A stretch of 64,000 nt of DNA from Acidobacteriota bacterium (GTDB lineage: Bacteria; Acidobacteriota; Vicinamibacteria; Vicinamibacterales; 2-12-FULL-66-21): NCBI GenBank assembly GCA_016184105.1, contig JACPDI010000011.1:32882-96881 (forward strand), in the 5' to 3' direction. Positions 35,936-43,307 of this stretch are shown piece after piece (position 1 is the first letter of the stretch; each line of letters opens with the position of its first letter). The notes beneath the pieces were generated by a model. That model was not told where the DNA came from. It did no database searches and saw only the letters and a program-made list of their open reading frames with translations. The translations under genes were made by a program, and so were the position numbers.

Positions 35936-37225
35936 TCAGGAAAACATGGGCAGCGCGAGCGGCGGCTGCACATGGTAGTCCCCCTGCGCCACCTCGGCAA
36001 GAGCGCGGTCGAGCACCGACTCGGAGCATTCCTCGAGCGTGGTGACAAACGGCAGGCGATCCTTCGGGAACCTGGGGAGCTGCAGCACGCCGTCGATGTT
36101 GATGCCGTGCCGCGCGTACGCGGCGGCCACCGAGGCCAGGATGCCCGGCTTGTCGTTGACGATGAAGCGGACGTAATGCGGGGCGACGAAGTCGCCGCTC
36201 ACGTCGTGAAACGGTGCGGGGGCCGGCGTCGCGGAGGCGCCGGATGCCGGCGCGACGAGCGCGCGGCGGACCGAGAGCACGTCGGACACGACGGCCACCG
36301 CCGTCGGCGATCCGCCGGCGCCGGAGCCGGAGAACGAGGTTTCGCCGCCGAAGACGCCGCGCACGGTGACGAGGTTCTGGCTCCCTTCGTTCCGCCCGAA
36401 GCTGGAGGCGAGCGGCACCAGCGCGGGGCGCACGGCGGCGAACACCGCGCCGTTCTCCTCGGCCGACGCGCGCGCGATCTGGCGGATCGTGCACCCGAGC
36501 CCGCGCGCGTATTCGAAGTCCACCGGCTCGATCGGCCTGATGGATCGTGTGGCCACGTCGGTGACGCGCACCGGCCGCCGCAGGCCGACGGCGGCGATGA
36601 TCGCCAGCTTGGCCGCCGCGTCCGCGCCGTCGACATCCTCGGTCGGGTCCGTCTCGGCATACCCTGCGCGCTGCGCCTCGGCGAGCGCGTCGGCAAATGA
36701 AATCGGCCCGCTCTGCATCCGGCTCAGGATGTAGTTGCACGTGCCGTTCAGGATGCCGCGGACCTCCACCAGGCGGTCGCCGGCGAGCCCTTCCTGCAGC
36801 GCGCGCAGCACGGGGATGCCGCCGGCAACCGAGGCCTCGAAGCGCACTTCGAGCCCGCGCGAGCGGGCCAGGTCGAGCAGCTCGACGCCGCGATGCGCCA
36901 TCAATTGTTTATTGGCGGTGACCACCGACTTGCCCGCCATGATGGCGCCGCGCACCCAGTCGTAGGCCGGGCTCAGCCCGCCGACGACTTCAATGACGAT
37001 GTCGGCATCAGACGTCAGGACGTCGTCGGGCGACTCGGTCCAACGGACGGACGAGGGGACCCAGTCGGCGCGTTTGCGCGCGACGTTCCGGTTGAAGATA
37101 TGCGTGAGCCGCACGCCCGGCACTTCACCGCTGCAGAGGATCCGCGCGACCGCCTGTCCGACGGTCCCGAAACCGAGCAGCGCGACGCGTGTGCAGTGTC
37201 CAGAGGATTCCCGGTTTGAAGTCAC
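35936..37225 (-). CDS. hom: Homoserine dehydrogenase with C-terminal ACT domain
   Basis: About 429 residues: NAD(P)-binding fold (VALLGFGTVG), catalytic domain with the conserved NGTCNYILSRM and the Lys/Asp pair (TDPTEDVDG near 210), and an ACT domain (about 350-420, FIVNDKPGILASVAA) for feedback by threonine. It turns aspartate semialdehyde to homoserine in the Thr/Met branch. GTG 37225 is chosen: the longer frame begins at a TTG inside the terminator T-run, and GGGAG precedes 37225. Expression appears controlled by the leader upstream. Confidence 0.94.
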   Translation of the reverse strand: MTSNRESSGHCTRVALLGFGTVGQAVARILCSGEVPGVRLTHIFNRNVARKRADWVPSSVRWTESPDDVLTSDADIVIEVVGGLSPAYDWVRGAIMAGKSVVTANKQLMAHRGVELLDLARSRGLEVRFEASVAGGIPVLRALQEGLAGDRLVEVRGILNGTCNYILSRMQSGPISFADALAEAQRAGYAETDPTEDVDGADAAAKLAIIAAVGLRRPVRVTDVATRSIRPIEPVDFEYARGLGCTIRQIARASAEENGAVFAAVRPALVPLASSFGRNEGSQNLVTVRGVFGGETSFSGSGAGGSPTAVAVVSDVLSVRRALVAPASGASATPAPAPFHDVSGDFVAPHYVRFIVNDKPGILASVAAAYARHGINIDGVLQLPRFPKDRLPFVTTLEECSESVLDRALAEVAQGDYHVQPPLALPMFS

Positions 37226-37247
37226 GTTGAGCGCACTCCCGTCGATC

Positions 37248-37286
37248 AAAAAAAAAGGGCCATCACCTTCGTGTCGGTGATGGCCC
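37248..37286 (-). terminator. Intrinsic terminator inside the homoserine dehydrogenase leader
   Basis: In the minus-strand RNA an 11-bp perfect stem (GGGCCATCACC at 37286-37276, GGTGATGGCCC at 37267-37257, 8-nt loop) is followed by nine U (37256-37248). It ends 23 nt upstream of the homoserine dehydrogenase start, so transcription must read through to express the gene. The first arm can also pair with GGTGATG at 37324-37318. Confidence 0.9.
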
Positions 37287-37314
37287 CTGCTGAATCTCTC
37301 CTGAACCGCTTCGG

Positions 37315-37383
37315 CTACATCACCCCTGCACCGCGACCCGGGGTCGGGCCCAGGCCGATGGTGGTCGTGGCGGGGATCGTCAT
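37315..37383 (-). CDS. Thr/Ile-rich leader peptide of an attenuator
   Basis: A 22-codon frame begins MTIPATTTIG, with Thr codons at 37380-37378 and three in a row at 37368-37360, and Ile at 37377-37375 and 37359-37357. The next in-frame ATG at 37464 gives a longer 49-residue version, and which start is used is unclear (neither has a good ribosome site). The last codons GTG-ATG then TAG overlap the antiterminator segment GGTGATG. It parallels the thrL leader of enteric bacteria. Confidence 0.7.
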   Translation of the reverse strand: MTIPATTTIGLGPTPGRGAGVM

Positions 37384-37471
37384 CGCCGGAACCGGCGCCG
37401 AAACGAACGACACCACGCGGCGGATGGCACCTGCACGCGCGGGGCTGTTCGAAGCGGTCGTCATGGAAGCT

Positions 37472-37693
37472 CTAGCGGACCACGGCGGCCGCGGCGCTGT
37501 CAACGCTGAGGGATGACATAGGGAGCAGGTCGAGCGTCGGTGAGTCCGCCCGCAGGACCAGGAGCGGGTCGACGCGTGTGGCGGCGCGCGCGGGTACCAG
37601 CACCGCAACCAGCGCGGCGACGCCAATCAGCAGAACTGCCGTGAGGATGACCCGCGGCCCTGCCGATGTCCAGTGGATCCCCTCATCCTCCAT
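37472..37693 (-). pseudogene. C-terminal relic of an ADOP-type ABC permease
   Basis: On the minus strand the text from MEDEGIHW runs through TAVLLIGVAALVAVLVPARA and ATRVDPLLVLRADSP, matching the last helix and end motif (PARRATRVDPL) of acidobacterial duplicated orphan permeases. Upstream of it no permease remains. It lies upstream of the homoserine dehydrogenase leader; a perfect TTGACA on the same strand (37503-37498) lies within it and could be a -35 box for that operon, though the -10 is unclear. Confidence 0.6.
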
Positions 37694-37806
37694 GACTTTA
37701 CCGGCAGGGTGCCACGTTTCAGTGCCCCGCGCCCGTCGACCTGTCGGGTGTTCTCGGGAGTTCTGCTCGGTTTGACTCATTGGGACTTCCGGACAACAAT
37801 CACCTC

Positions 37807-38043
37807 GTGGGATCAGAGTTTCTTTTTGCACGGCCGTCGGTATTGTCGGGCGTCGCTCGGACGCTGGACCTTGGGGCTACATTCGATTCCTATAACGAGA
37901 GTCCCAATGAAGTGATGGCCGATGCGCGTGCGCTCTACGCCGATTGGCGTACTGTCGGCGCCACTCTAGTGGTGGCTGCAGACGTCGTTGCGGGCGAGCC
38001 GGAAGTCCCGCAGCAAGTGTCCGAGCTTGTCGAGACGGAATAG
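37807..38043 (+). CDS. Small conserved hypothetical protein (78 residues)
   Basis: A GTG-started frame whose product begins with SEFLFARPSVLSGVAR after two residues and continues LDLGATFDSYN; this arrangement of a short hydrophobic start, DLG and ADARALYADWR is familiar from small bacterial proteins of unknown function. TTG at 37780 is an in-frame alternative start. No clear ribosome site. It lies between the permease relic and a DUF2335 fragment, in accessory DNA. Confidence 0.55.
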   Translation: MGSEFLFARPSVLSGVARTLDLGATFDSYNESPNEVMADARALYADWRTVGATLVVAADVVAGEPEVPQQVSELVETE

Positions 38044-38089
38044 ACAACGGCGTCTAGGCCAAAACCCCAACCCACCGACGGATTCGCCG

Positions 38090-38259
38090 GTTCACCAGCC
38101 ACCCCAGCAGCGACAGATTTCGATCACCGCCGCGAGCGCTCGGTTCACAGGACCGTTGCCCCCGCCGGCGATGCTGGCGCAGTACAACGAAGTGTTTCCG
38201 GGTTGTGCGGAACGAATCGTCGCGATGGCGGAGTCGCAAGCAGAGCACTTCGAAGAAAG
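38090..38259 (+). pseudogene. Fragment of a DUF2335 (phage-associated) membrane protein
   Basis: In the plus frame the text ARFTGPLPPPAMLAQYNEVF followed by PGCAERIVAMAESQAEH matches the conserved N-terminal core of DUF2335. The reading frame then runs straight into the 3' end of a tRNA-Arg gene, so the C-terminal membrane part is lost. No start codon is visible upstream in frame. It suggests an element that ended at the tRNA. Confidence 0.65.
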
Positions 38260-38336
<77 letters not shown>

Positions 38337-38359
38337 GTTCTCAAATTCTCATTTCGCTT

Positions 38360-38436
38360 TGGCGCGCCCGGAGGGATTTGAACCCCCGACCTACGGGTTC
38401 GAAGCCCGGCGCTCTATCCATCTGAGCTACGGGCGC
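38360..38436 (-). tRNA. tRNA-Arg (anticodon TCG)
   Basis: The acceptor stem is identical to that of the neighbouring tRNA-Arg; the anticodon loop is CTTCGAA (TCG, reads CGA/CGN). CCA is encoded (38362-38360). One C-T mismatch occurs at 27-43 in the anticodon stem. Acceptor and T stems are otherwise regular. Confidence 0.92.
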
Positions 38437-38477
38437 ACAATCCAGAAGCATAGCAGATCCGCCCCTGGATCTCGATG

Positions 38478-38864
38478 CTAGGCCGATTGCTGCCGCTGCT
38501 TGATTTCTTCGAGCCGGAGCAACCGCGACACGAGCGTGTCGGGGGAGCAGGGAATCAGCGCGACATCGTCGAAAGAGGCGAGCACTTCTTGGAGCGTCGC
38601 CACCGGAAGATGGATTGAAAACAGCCCGATGAGCACGGTGGCTGGCCTCCCCTGCCGCAGCAGCGCGCCGATCGCCGCCGGGTCGTTGCGCGGCAGGAAA
38701 TGGACGATGATGGCGGCGGGCGGAATGGTGTCGATGAGCGCGAGGGCTGCCGCGACGTCCGGTGCGCACGCCACCGCGAAGCCGGCGGCTTCGAGCGCAA
38801 GCGCGTACAGCTCCGCCGTGTCCTGATGGTTCGAGACGAGCACCACGGATCGGTTGCCTGCCAC
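38478..38864 (-). CDS. Degenerate receiver-like protein
   Basis: A 128-residue protein with the alpha/beta pattern of a receiver (VVLVSNHQDTAELYALALE; a strand AIIVHFLPR; LPVATLQEVL), but the acidic pair is Ser-Asn and the phospho-acceptor position in AIIVHFLPR is His, so it probably does not accept phosphate. GTG start with GGAAG upstream. The gene is monocistronic, just upstream of the tRNA-Arg pair. A signalling or adaptor role is possible, target unknown. Confidence 0.65.
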   Translation of the reverse strand: MAGNRSVVLVSNHQDTAELYALALEAAGFAVACAPDVAAALALIDTIPPAAIIVHFLPRNDPAAIGALLRQGRPATVLIGLFSIHLPVATLQEVLASFDDVALIPCSPDTLVSRLLRLEEIKQRQQSA

Positions 38865-38938
38865 GGGTCTTCCAGGTTGTCGAGGAGAGCCATGACTGTA
38901 GGCCACGCGCCCCTGCCAGTCAAATCCGGTGGAGTTTC

Positions 38939-39499
38939 TTAATGATTTGTGGGGGTGGCTGCGCCCGTTCCGGCGCCCGCCTCCCCCGCGCGCGTGCCCT
39001 CGACGGAGAACGTCTTCGCCCCGGCAGGCTTGTTGTCGAGGAACACGTCGAGGCGGTAGCGGCCGCCGGCGAGTTCCTGCGGCTTCGACAGACGGAGGGC
39101 GACGAGGTCGCCGCGCGACGGCGACACGATGCGGGTGTCGTCCTGCACCATCTGTCCTCGCTCGTCGCTCCACATGGCGCGCACGAGCCCGCTGTTCGCG
39201 GCGCCGCTCACGCGGATGGACGCGTAGATCGTGTCGCCGTGCTGGAACGAGTCCGCCTCGTCCTGGATCGTCCTGTCGTCGCCGATCGACCTGCCGATCT
39301 TGACCTCGTCAAGCGCGATGGTGATCAGGCCGCGGGCGGCGGCCGCGCCGTGTTTCATGCCTTCGTCGGCCAGGTCGATCTCGTTGGGGCTGGGCCCCGG
39401 CGGCGCGCACGCGGCGAGGGCGAGCGGAAGGGCGAGCGTGAGCGGATGAACGACGAGGGCACGGGCGAGCGCGGCCGTGCCGCGACGGCGAGCGGGCAT
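38939..39499 (-). CDS. Lipoprotein of unknown function
   Basis: 186 residues with a lipobox at LALAAC (Cys near 31) after a signal sequence, then a beta-rich domain (about 55-170). Three strands near YASIRVSGAANSG, DLVALRLSK and GRYRLDVFLDN give it an Ig-like look. A strong GGAGGAG ribosome site lies upstream of the ATG and an AT-rich stretch (39512-39532) may hold its promoter. No family recognised. Confidence 0.75.
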   Translation of the reverse strand: MPARRRGTAALARALVVHPLTLALPLALAACAPPGPSPNEIDLADEGMKHGAAAARGLITIALDEVKIGRSIGDDRTIQDEADSFQHGDTIYASIRVSGAANSGLVRAMWSDERGQMVQDDTRIVSPSRGDLVALRLSKPQELAGGRYRLDVFLDNKPAGAKTFSVEGTRAGEAGAGTGAATPTNH

Positions 39500-39562
39500 T
39501 CAGATCTCCTCCACCCCTATGATATATTTAGTTGTTGCCCGCCCGGGCACGCACCCCACCGT

Positions 39563-39638
39563 GGGCCGCTAGCTCAATTGGCAGAGCAGCAGACTCTTAA
39601 TCTGCGGGTTGTAGGTTCGATTCCTACGCGGCTCACCA
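39563..39638 (+). tRNA. tRNA-Lys (anticodon CTT)
   Basis: Cloverleaf with acceptor GGGCCGC/GCGGCTC, anticodon loop CTCTTAA (CTT) and encoded CCA (39636-39638). A disrupted serine recombinase remnant begins 17 bp downstream, so this tRNA is a likely attachment site for an integrated element. Confidence 0.95.
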
Positions 39639-39655
39639 AACTTTCCTCAGCACTC

Positions 39656-40120
39656 TCACCCGGCGCCAAGTAGTTGAAAAGTGGCGCCGTTGCGGCGGTT
39701 CGATTGAATCGATTTCCGTCGTACGCGATTCCTTCCGGTAGAAACAACTGTTGGAGGCGCTGTTTCTGATTCAGCGAGGCCTGTACCCACAGGTCCGCGG
39801 CACGTGGCAAAACGCGTTCTCCGAACGCGAGGATGCCCTCTACATCGAGTTCGTCCATCGCCTCGGTGTGATTGGTCGATCTTGGCGAACGTCAGCTCCT
39901 CGCGCAGCTTGTCGCGCTGCCGGCTGTAGCTGGTGAGGTCGATCGACTCCGAGCACACGAACGCTTCATCCAGCTTGTCCATCTTCTGCTGGATCGCACT
40001 CACCCGCCGCTGCTGTTCCGTCGTCCGGTCCTTCGCTTCAGTCCGACGCTGTTCCCACACGAAGAGCAGCCAGGACGTGAGCGACCTCGCAGGACGGGCC
40101 TGGGAACACCTCCGCGTTCC
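39656..40120 (-). pseudogene. Frameshifted C-terminal relic of a large serine recombinase
   Basis: Two minus frames together read EQQRRVSAIQQKMDKLDEAF then SYSRQRDKLREELTFAKID, and, after a shift near 39870, MDELDVEGILAFGERVL and LNQKQRLQQLFLPEGI. This is the coiled-coil and C-terminal end of recombinases that integrate phages or islands. The N-terminal catalytic domain is absent. Position next to tRNA-Lys fits an integrase adjacent to its attachment site. Confidence 0.7.
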
Positions 40121-40546
40121 AGACCCGGGGTCAGGCGGCAGGGCACTTGCCGCGTTTGGGAGGGGGGTCGGGCTCACGCCCCCGCCGCATTGTGGCGCTC
40201 GATCCCGGACGACGACCGCAGGCTCGGGCGGCAGAAACCGCCGCCCGTCGTCGGCGCCTGCAAGCATTGCCGGCATCGAAGGCTAGGAACGCCCCTGGTG
40301 CGGCGGAGAGTTGGTATCTTCGCAACTCGGCCACTCATGCCGATCCGCCGAAAGGGGGAACACTCCGTACAACCCCGCGTTCCCCTCTGCGTTCCCCCTT
40401 CTCAACCCCTCTCCGAAGCGGCGACCAGGGTGAGTCCCGCAGGTCCGTCTGCGAAAGGAACGTGCGAGTTCAGCATTCCATCCGGACAGTGGACGGCTCG
40501 AGACAGAAAGGTTGACAGCCCCTTGAAGTCCCCCTACGCTGGCCTC
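40121..40546. other. Intergenic region, probably decayed element DNA
   Basis: No complete gene is visible between the recombinase relic and the DUF433 gene. Minus-strand frames contain only Pro/Gly/Arg-rich translations. The right end carries a -35/-10 pair, TTGACA (40512-40517) and TACGCT (40535-40540), spaced by 17 bp. Confidence 0.5.
40512..40540 (+). promoter_or_regulatory. Promoter of the DUF433 gene (leaderless type)
   Basis: TTGACA-N17-TACGCT with 6 nt between the -10 hexamer and the ATG at 40547. The expected transcript start falls on, or within a base of, the start codon. No ribosome site precedes the gene. Confidence 0.6.
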
Positions 40547-40870
40547 ATGGAACTGCACGTTCCGTCCGAGCGGGTTCCGATTCAGATGGATGCTGATGCC
40601 GTCATCCGCGTCGGTGGCACCCGGGTAACCCTCGACACCGTGGTAGCCGCGTTCGACGCCGGCGCGACTGCGGAGGAGGTCGTCCAGCAGTACCCCTCGG
40701 TCAACTTGGCGGATGTGTACTACGTCATCGCCTACTACCTGCGTCACCAGTCGGAGGTCAGGGCGTACCTCGTACAACAGCAGCGAGAAGCTGCGCAGGT
40801 CCGCGAGGAGAACGGGCGGCGCTTCGACCCAACCGGCGTGCGCGATCATCTCCTGGCCCGCCGGCGGTAG
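40547..40870 (+). CDS. DUF433-family antitoxin-like protein
   Basis: 107 residues: the DUF433 fold with IRVGGTRVTLDTVVAAFDAG then AEEVVQQYPSVNLADVYYVI, a winged-helix-like module often paired with a toxin (PIN-like DUF5615) in toxin-antitoxin loci. A basic C-terminal helix ends DHLLARRR. No PIN-like protein follows; instead a basic small protein is encoded 12 bp downstream. Start at ATG 40547 fits the promoter spacing. Confidence 0.85.
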   Translation: MELHVPSERVPIQMDADAVIRVGGTRVTLDTVVAAFDAGATAEEVVQQYPSVNLADVYYVIAYYLRHQSEVRAYLVQQQREAAQVREENGRRFDPTGVRDHLLARRR

Positions 40871-40882
40871 GCGCAGGCTTCC

Positions 40883-41113
40883 GTGTTTGAAATCGTTGGC
40901 GATATCACGAACATCCAGGTCATCGCCACAGGACGCGGCATCAGGCGACTGAAGAATCTGCGGAAGCGATACGGCGGCAGACGCTGGCGGAAACTCAAGG
41001 GGGATGCTACCGTTCGACTTGTGAACGGATCGGTTCGGCGGGCTGAGATCCACTGGTACGAGGCTCACGGCGTAGGCAAGAAGGGATTGAAGATCAAGCG
41101 CTTCCTGGATTGA
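40883..41113 (+). CDS. Small basic hypothetical protein
   Basis: 76 residues, GTG start. Starts FEIVGDITNIQVIATG after the first residue and carries a basic patch (IRRLKNLRKRYGGRRWRKLK), then HWYEAHGVGKKGLKIKRFLD. The layout is like small conserved proteins of unknown function found in accessory DNA. It follows the DUF433 gene closely and could be its partner, which is untested. The next gene starts 5 bp downstream (or overlaps by 4 bp if TTG 41110 is used). Confidence 0.6.
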   Translation: MFEIVGDITNIQVIATGRGIRRLKNLRKRYGGRRWRKLKGDATVRLVNGSVRRAEIHWYEAHGVGKKGLKIKRFLD

Positions 41114-41118
41114 CGATC

Positions 41119-41370
41119 ATGAGAGTTCAGCAATCGACTTCGTATGCACTGTGCGTTGAAGACGCGGAGGATCTGGAAGCTCGAAAGCTCTATCAGGTCC
41201 TCCCGGACCGCGAGGCCGCTCGGGAGGGTTACATTCGCATCGTCGATGAATCTGGCGAGGACTACATCTACCCTTCCGATCTGTTCGTTGCAGTAAAGCT
41301 CCCGCCGGCGGTCGTGCGCAGACTCAGAAAACCAACCAAAGCACGGCGTACGCTTCGGCGTGCCGGGTGA
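41119..41370 (+). CDS. Small conserved hypothetical protein
   Basis: 83 residues with an SH3-like or beta-rich pattern: SYALCVEDAEDLEARKLYQV, LPDREAAREGYIRIVDESGE and DYIYPSDLFVAVKLP. Homologous small proteins occur widely but have no assigned function. ATG 41119 is chosen over an upstream TTG (41110). Its last codon overlaps the next start (GTGA). Confidence 0.6.
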   Translation: MRVQQSTSYALCVEDAEDLEARKLYQVLPDREAAREGYIRIVDESGEDYIYPSDLFVAVKLPPAVVRRLRKPTKARRTLRRAG

Positions 41371-41519
41371 CCCGCACGCATGAGAGCGCGTTCGGCGTCG
41401 TGTACGAGATTGAGGGGCCGATTAAGACGCCCAGCGGAAGGACCGTCCGGTTCTGTTCGGTCTGGCAGGTGGACACTGGCACCGACATGCCCCGATTCAT
41501 TACCATGTATCCGAGGTAG
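41367..41519 (+). CDS. Short DUF6883-like protein (C-terminal core only)
   Basis: 50 residues after a GTG overlapping the previous stop. It reads ESAFGVVYEIEGPIKTPSGR then VWQVDTGTDMPRFITMYPR, the final strands of DUF6883 proteins, which are about 110 residues. The N-terminal half is missing, so it is truncated. A DUF4926 gene follows 15 bp downstream, the usual partner of DUF6883. Confidence 0.6.
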   Translation: MTRTHESAFGVVYEIEGPIKTPSGRTVRFCSVWQVDTGTDMPRFITMYPR

Positions 41520-41534
41520 GACATACCCTTCGAC

Positions 41535-41765
41535 ATGTACGGCGACGTGATCCTGACCCGCGACGTCCCCGAGCGTGGGCTGCGTGCTGGCGATGTCGGC
41601 ACGGTCGTGGAGCGGCACGTCGTGTCGGGTGTTCCCGAGGAAGGCTATTCGGTCGAATTTTTCGACATGACCGGCAACACTGTGGCCGTGGTCACGCTGC
41701 CGGCGAGCGCCCTTCGCCTGTCCACACCAGCCGATCGTCCCGCCGTTCGCGCCCTCAGCGCCTGA
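41535..41765 (+). CDS. DUF4926 protein
   Basis: 76 residues: MYGDVILTRDVPERGLRAGD then GYSVEFFDMTGNTVAVVTLP, a small beta-barrel family that commonly sits beside DUF6883 in putative toxin-immunity or antitoxin pairs. It is intact here. A second copy at 45447-45676 is frameshifted. Confidence 0.85.
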   Translation: MYGDVILTRDVPERGLRAGDVGTVVERHVVSGVPEEGYSVEFFDMTGNTVAVVTLPASALRLSTPADRPAVRALSA

Positions 41766-41856
41766 ACCGTCCCTGCCGGCGCACCGGACATAGCGCTTGT
41801 CGCTGGCGGCGTCGATTCCTCGCTCGCCATCTTCTATTGACGGTCAACAGATTTTA

Positions 41857-41871
41857 TTTTACTGTGTAAAA
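41857..41871. promoter_or_regulatory. Palindromic operator before the PadR gene
   Basis: TTTTACTGTGTAAAA is a perfect 15-bp palindrome (6-bp arms, 3-bp centre) ending 3 bp before the PadR start at 41875. TTGACG (41837-41842) stands 17 bp upstream of TACTGT (41860-41865), a candidate -10 that lies inside the palindrome. PadR proteins usually bind their own promoter, so this is a candidate autoregulatory site. Confidence 0.6.
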
Positions 41872-41874
41872 CAA

Positions 41875-42207
41875 ATGCCGCGCGGAGACCTTCTAGGCTC
41901 GCTGGAGCACATCGTCCTTCTCGCATTGATCCAGCTTCAGTCGAACGCGTATGGAATGACGGTGCGTCGGGAGATCGAGGAGCGCACCGGCCGCAACATT
42001 TCCATCGGCGCTGTCTACACGACCTTGGAGCGGCTCCAGGCAAAAGGCTATGTCAGCTCGCTCTTGGGCGAGCCCACTGCGGAGCGCGGTGGCCGAGCGA
42101 AACGTCTTTTTCGAATTGAAGCTGACGGTGAGCGAGCGTTGCGCGCATCTCAGGAAGCCATTCGCAAGATGACACTTGGGTTAGCGGGGCGTTGGAGAAC
42201 GACGTGA
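41875..42207 (+). CDS. PadR-family transcriptional regulator
   Basis: 110 residues with the PadR winged helix: LLGSLEHIVLLALIQL, SIGAVYTTLERLQAKGYV and a C-terminal dimerisation helix. It overlaps the next gene by 4 bp. In Acidobacteriota such genes typically precede ABC permease genes with a permease-prefix domain, consistent with the next gene. Likely represses its own operon through the palindrome at its start. Confidence 0.9.
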   Translation: MPRGDLLGSLEHIVLLALIQLQSNAYGMTVRREIEERTGRNISIGAVYTTLERLQAKGYVSSLLGEPTAERGGRAKRLFRIEADGERALRASQEAIRKMTLGLAGRWRTT

Positions 42208-42779
42208 GCCAGCACTCCCCTTCACCAACGGCCACATGGCTCCTCCAACGTGTTCTGCCTGAGAAAGACCGGGAAGCGATATTGGGCGACTTGATCGAAG
42301 AGTACGAACTACGTGCGCGATCGACCACACCGTGGATGGTTTCCCGTTGGTACTGGGGCCAAGCCTGTCGATCCATTCCGCGAATGGTCTGGGACTCAGT
42401 TAGTCGCGGACGCTGGCTCCCGACGTTGGGTGTTGCTGTCGGTGCTTACATCGCCGCTGGAGCGCTCGAGTTTGCCGGAACCGTGGCCATCTCGAAACTG
42501 CTTACACCAGACGCACCCGTCTTCACGGTCACCAGCCTGGTGGTCGGTCTTGCAACGATGGTGATCGGCGGATATTTCGCCACATGGATTCGCCCCGGAG
42601 CGGCAACTGTGATGGCTGCAATTGTGATGATCGTCGTTGCTGTCCTGATGATGACGATGAGCGGCGGCGCATCGCTTTGGTACGGGCTTGCCTTCCTGAT
42701 CCTCGGCCCACTCGCGGCATTGGCCGGTGGAATTCTCTGCCGCGCCAGGCGTACGGGCGACGCCGATCGCGCTGTGTAG
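42204..42779 (+). CDS. Membrane protein with permease-prefix-like N-terminus
   Basis: 191 residues. The N-terminal motif WLLQRVLPEKDREAILGDLI is that of the second permease-prefix domain known from acidobacterial ADOP systems. Then come three or four membrane helices, but no MacB/FtsX permease domain follows. GTG start overlaps the PadR stop. Either a stand-alone prefix protein or what remains of a permease. Confidence 0.75.
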   Translation: MSQHSPSPTATWLLQRVLPEKDREAILGDLIEEYELRARSTTPWMVSRWYWGQACRSIPRMVWDSVSRGRWLPTLGVAVGAYIAAGALEFAGTVAISKLLTPDAPVFTVTSLVVGLATMVIGGYFATWIRPGAATVMAAIVMIVVAVLMMTMSGGASLWYGLAFLILGPLAALAGGILCRARRTGDADRAV

Positions 42780-42794
42780 TACGAAGGGGGGACG

Positions 42795-43307
42795 ATGCGA
42801 GAGGCGATCCGTCTGACGGTCTTTGTTCTGTCGTGTGGACTCATTGCGTCCTGCGCGATGCCCGCTCAGGACAGCGGAGGTTCCGTGGATCGCTTGCTAG
42901 AAGAGCTCGTCGCCCTGGAGCGTTCTGCGCTTGACCGGTGGATTCGGTTGGACCCTGAGGGCTACTTGGACATCCAAGCCGCAGAGGTCACGTATTTCGA
43001 TCCGTTTACGGAAAGACGCGTCGATGGCCGGGAAGCGCTGCAGATGCGGTTGATGCCGATGAAGAGTCTCAAACTCCCATTCACTGACCCACGCTACGAA
43101 ATGATTGAGCCGAAGGTACAGCGCCAGGGCGATGTCGCGGTCTTGACGTTCAACCTTGTCAACTATGGAAAACTGCCGGATCGACCGGAAAGCGTGCTGG
43201 CTCGCTGGAATTCGACAGAAGTCTACGGTCGGATTGACGGGAAATGGAAGATTATCCACAGCCATTGGTCGTACGTGCAGGCGCAGCCGAAGCCACCAGG
43301 TGCGTAG
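42795..43307 (+). CDS. NTF2-like (SnoaL/DUF4440-type) lipoprotein
   Basis: 170 residues. A signal sequence ends in IASC, a lipobox-like motif, then an NTF2-like cone fold (LERSALDRWIRLDPEGYLDI, FDPFTERRVDGREALQ, VYGRIDGKWKIIHSHWS). Such proteins are often enzymes or binding proteins of unknown substrate. Good ribosome site (GGGGGGAC). Its last 11 codons lie in a segment repeated downstream (44008). Confidence 0.8.
   Translation: MREAIRLTVFVLSCGLIASCAMPAQDSGGSVDRLLEELVALERSALDRWIRLDPEGYLDIQAAEVTYFDPFTERRVDGREALQMRLMPMKSLKLPFTDPRYEMIEPKVQRQGDVAVLTFNLVNYGKLPDRPESVLARWNSTEVYGRIDGKWKIIHSHWSYVQAQPKPPGA

Noticed and set aside
34683..36740. 685-residue version of the LOR/SDH gene
   Set aside because: The extra N-terminal 270 residues overlap homoserine dehydrogenase in another frame and are shadow sequence; ATG 35930 fits the family start.
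37247..37249. TTG start of homoserine dehydrogenase
   Set aside because: It lies within the U-run of the attenuator terminator; GTG 37225 has a ribosome site upstream.
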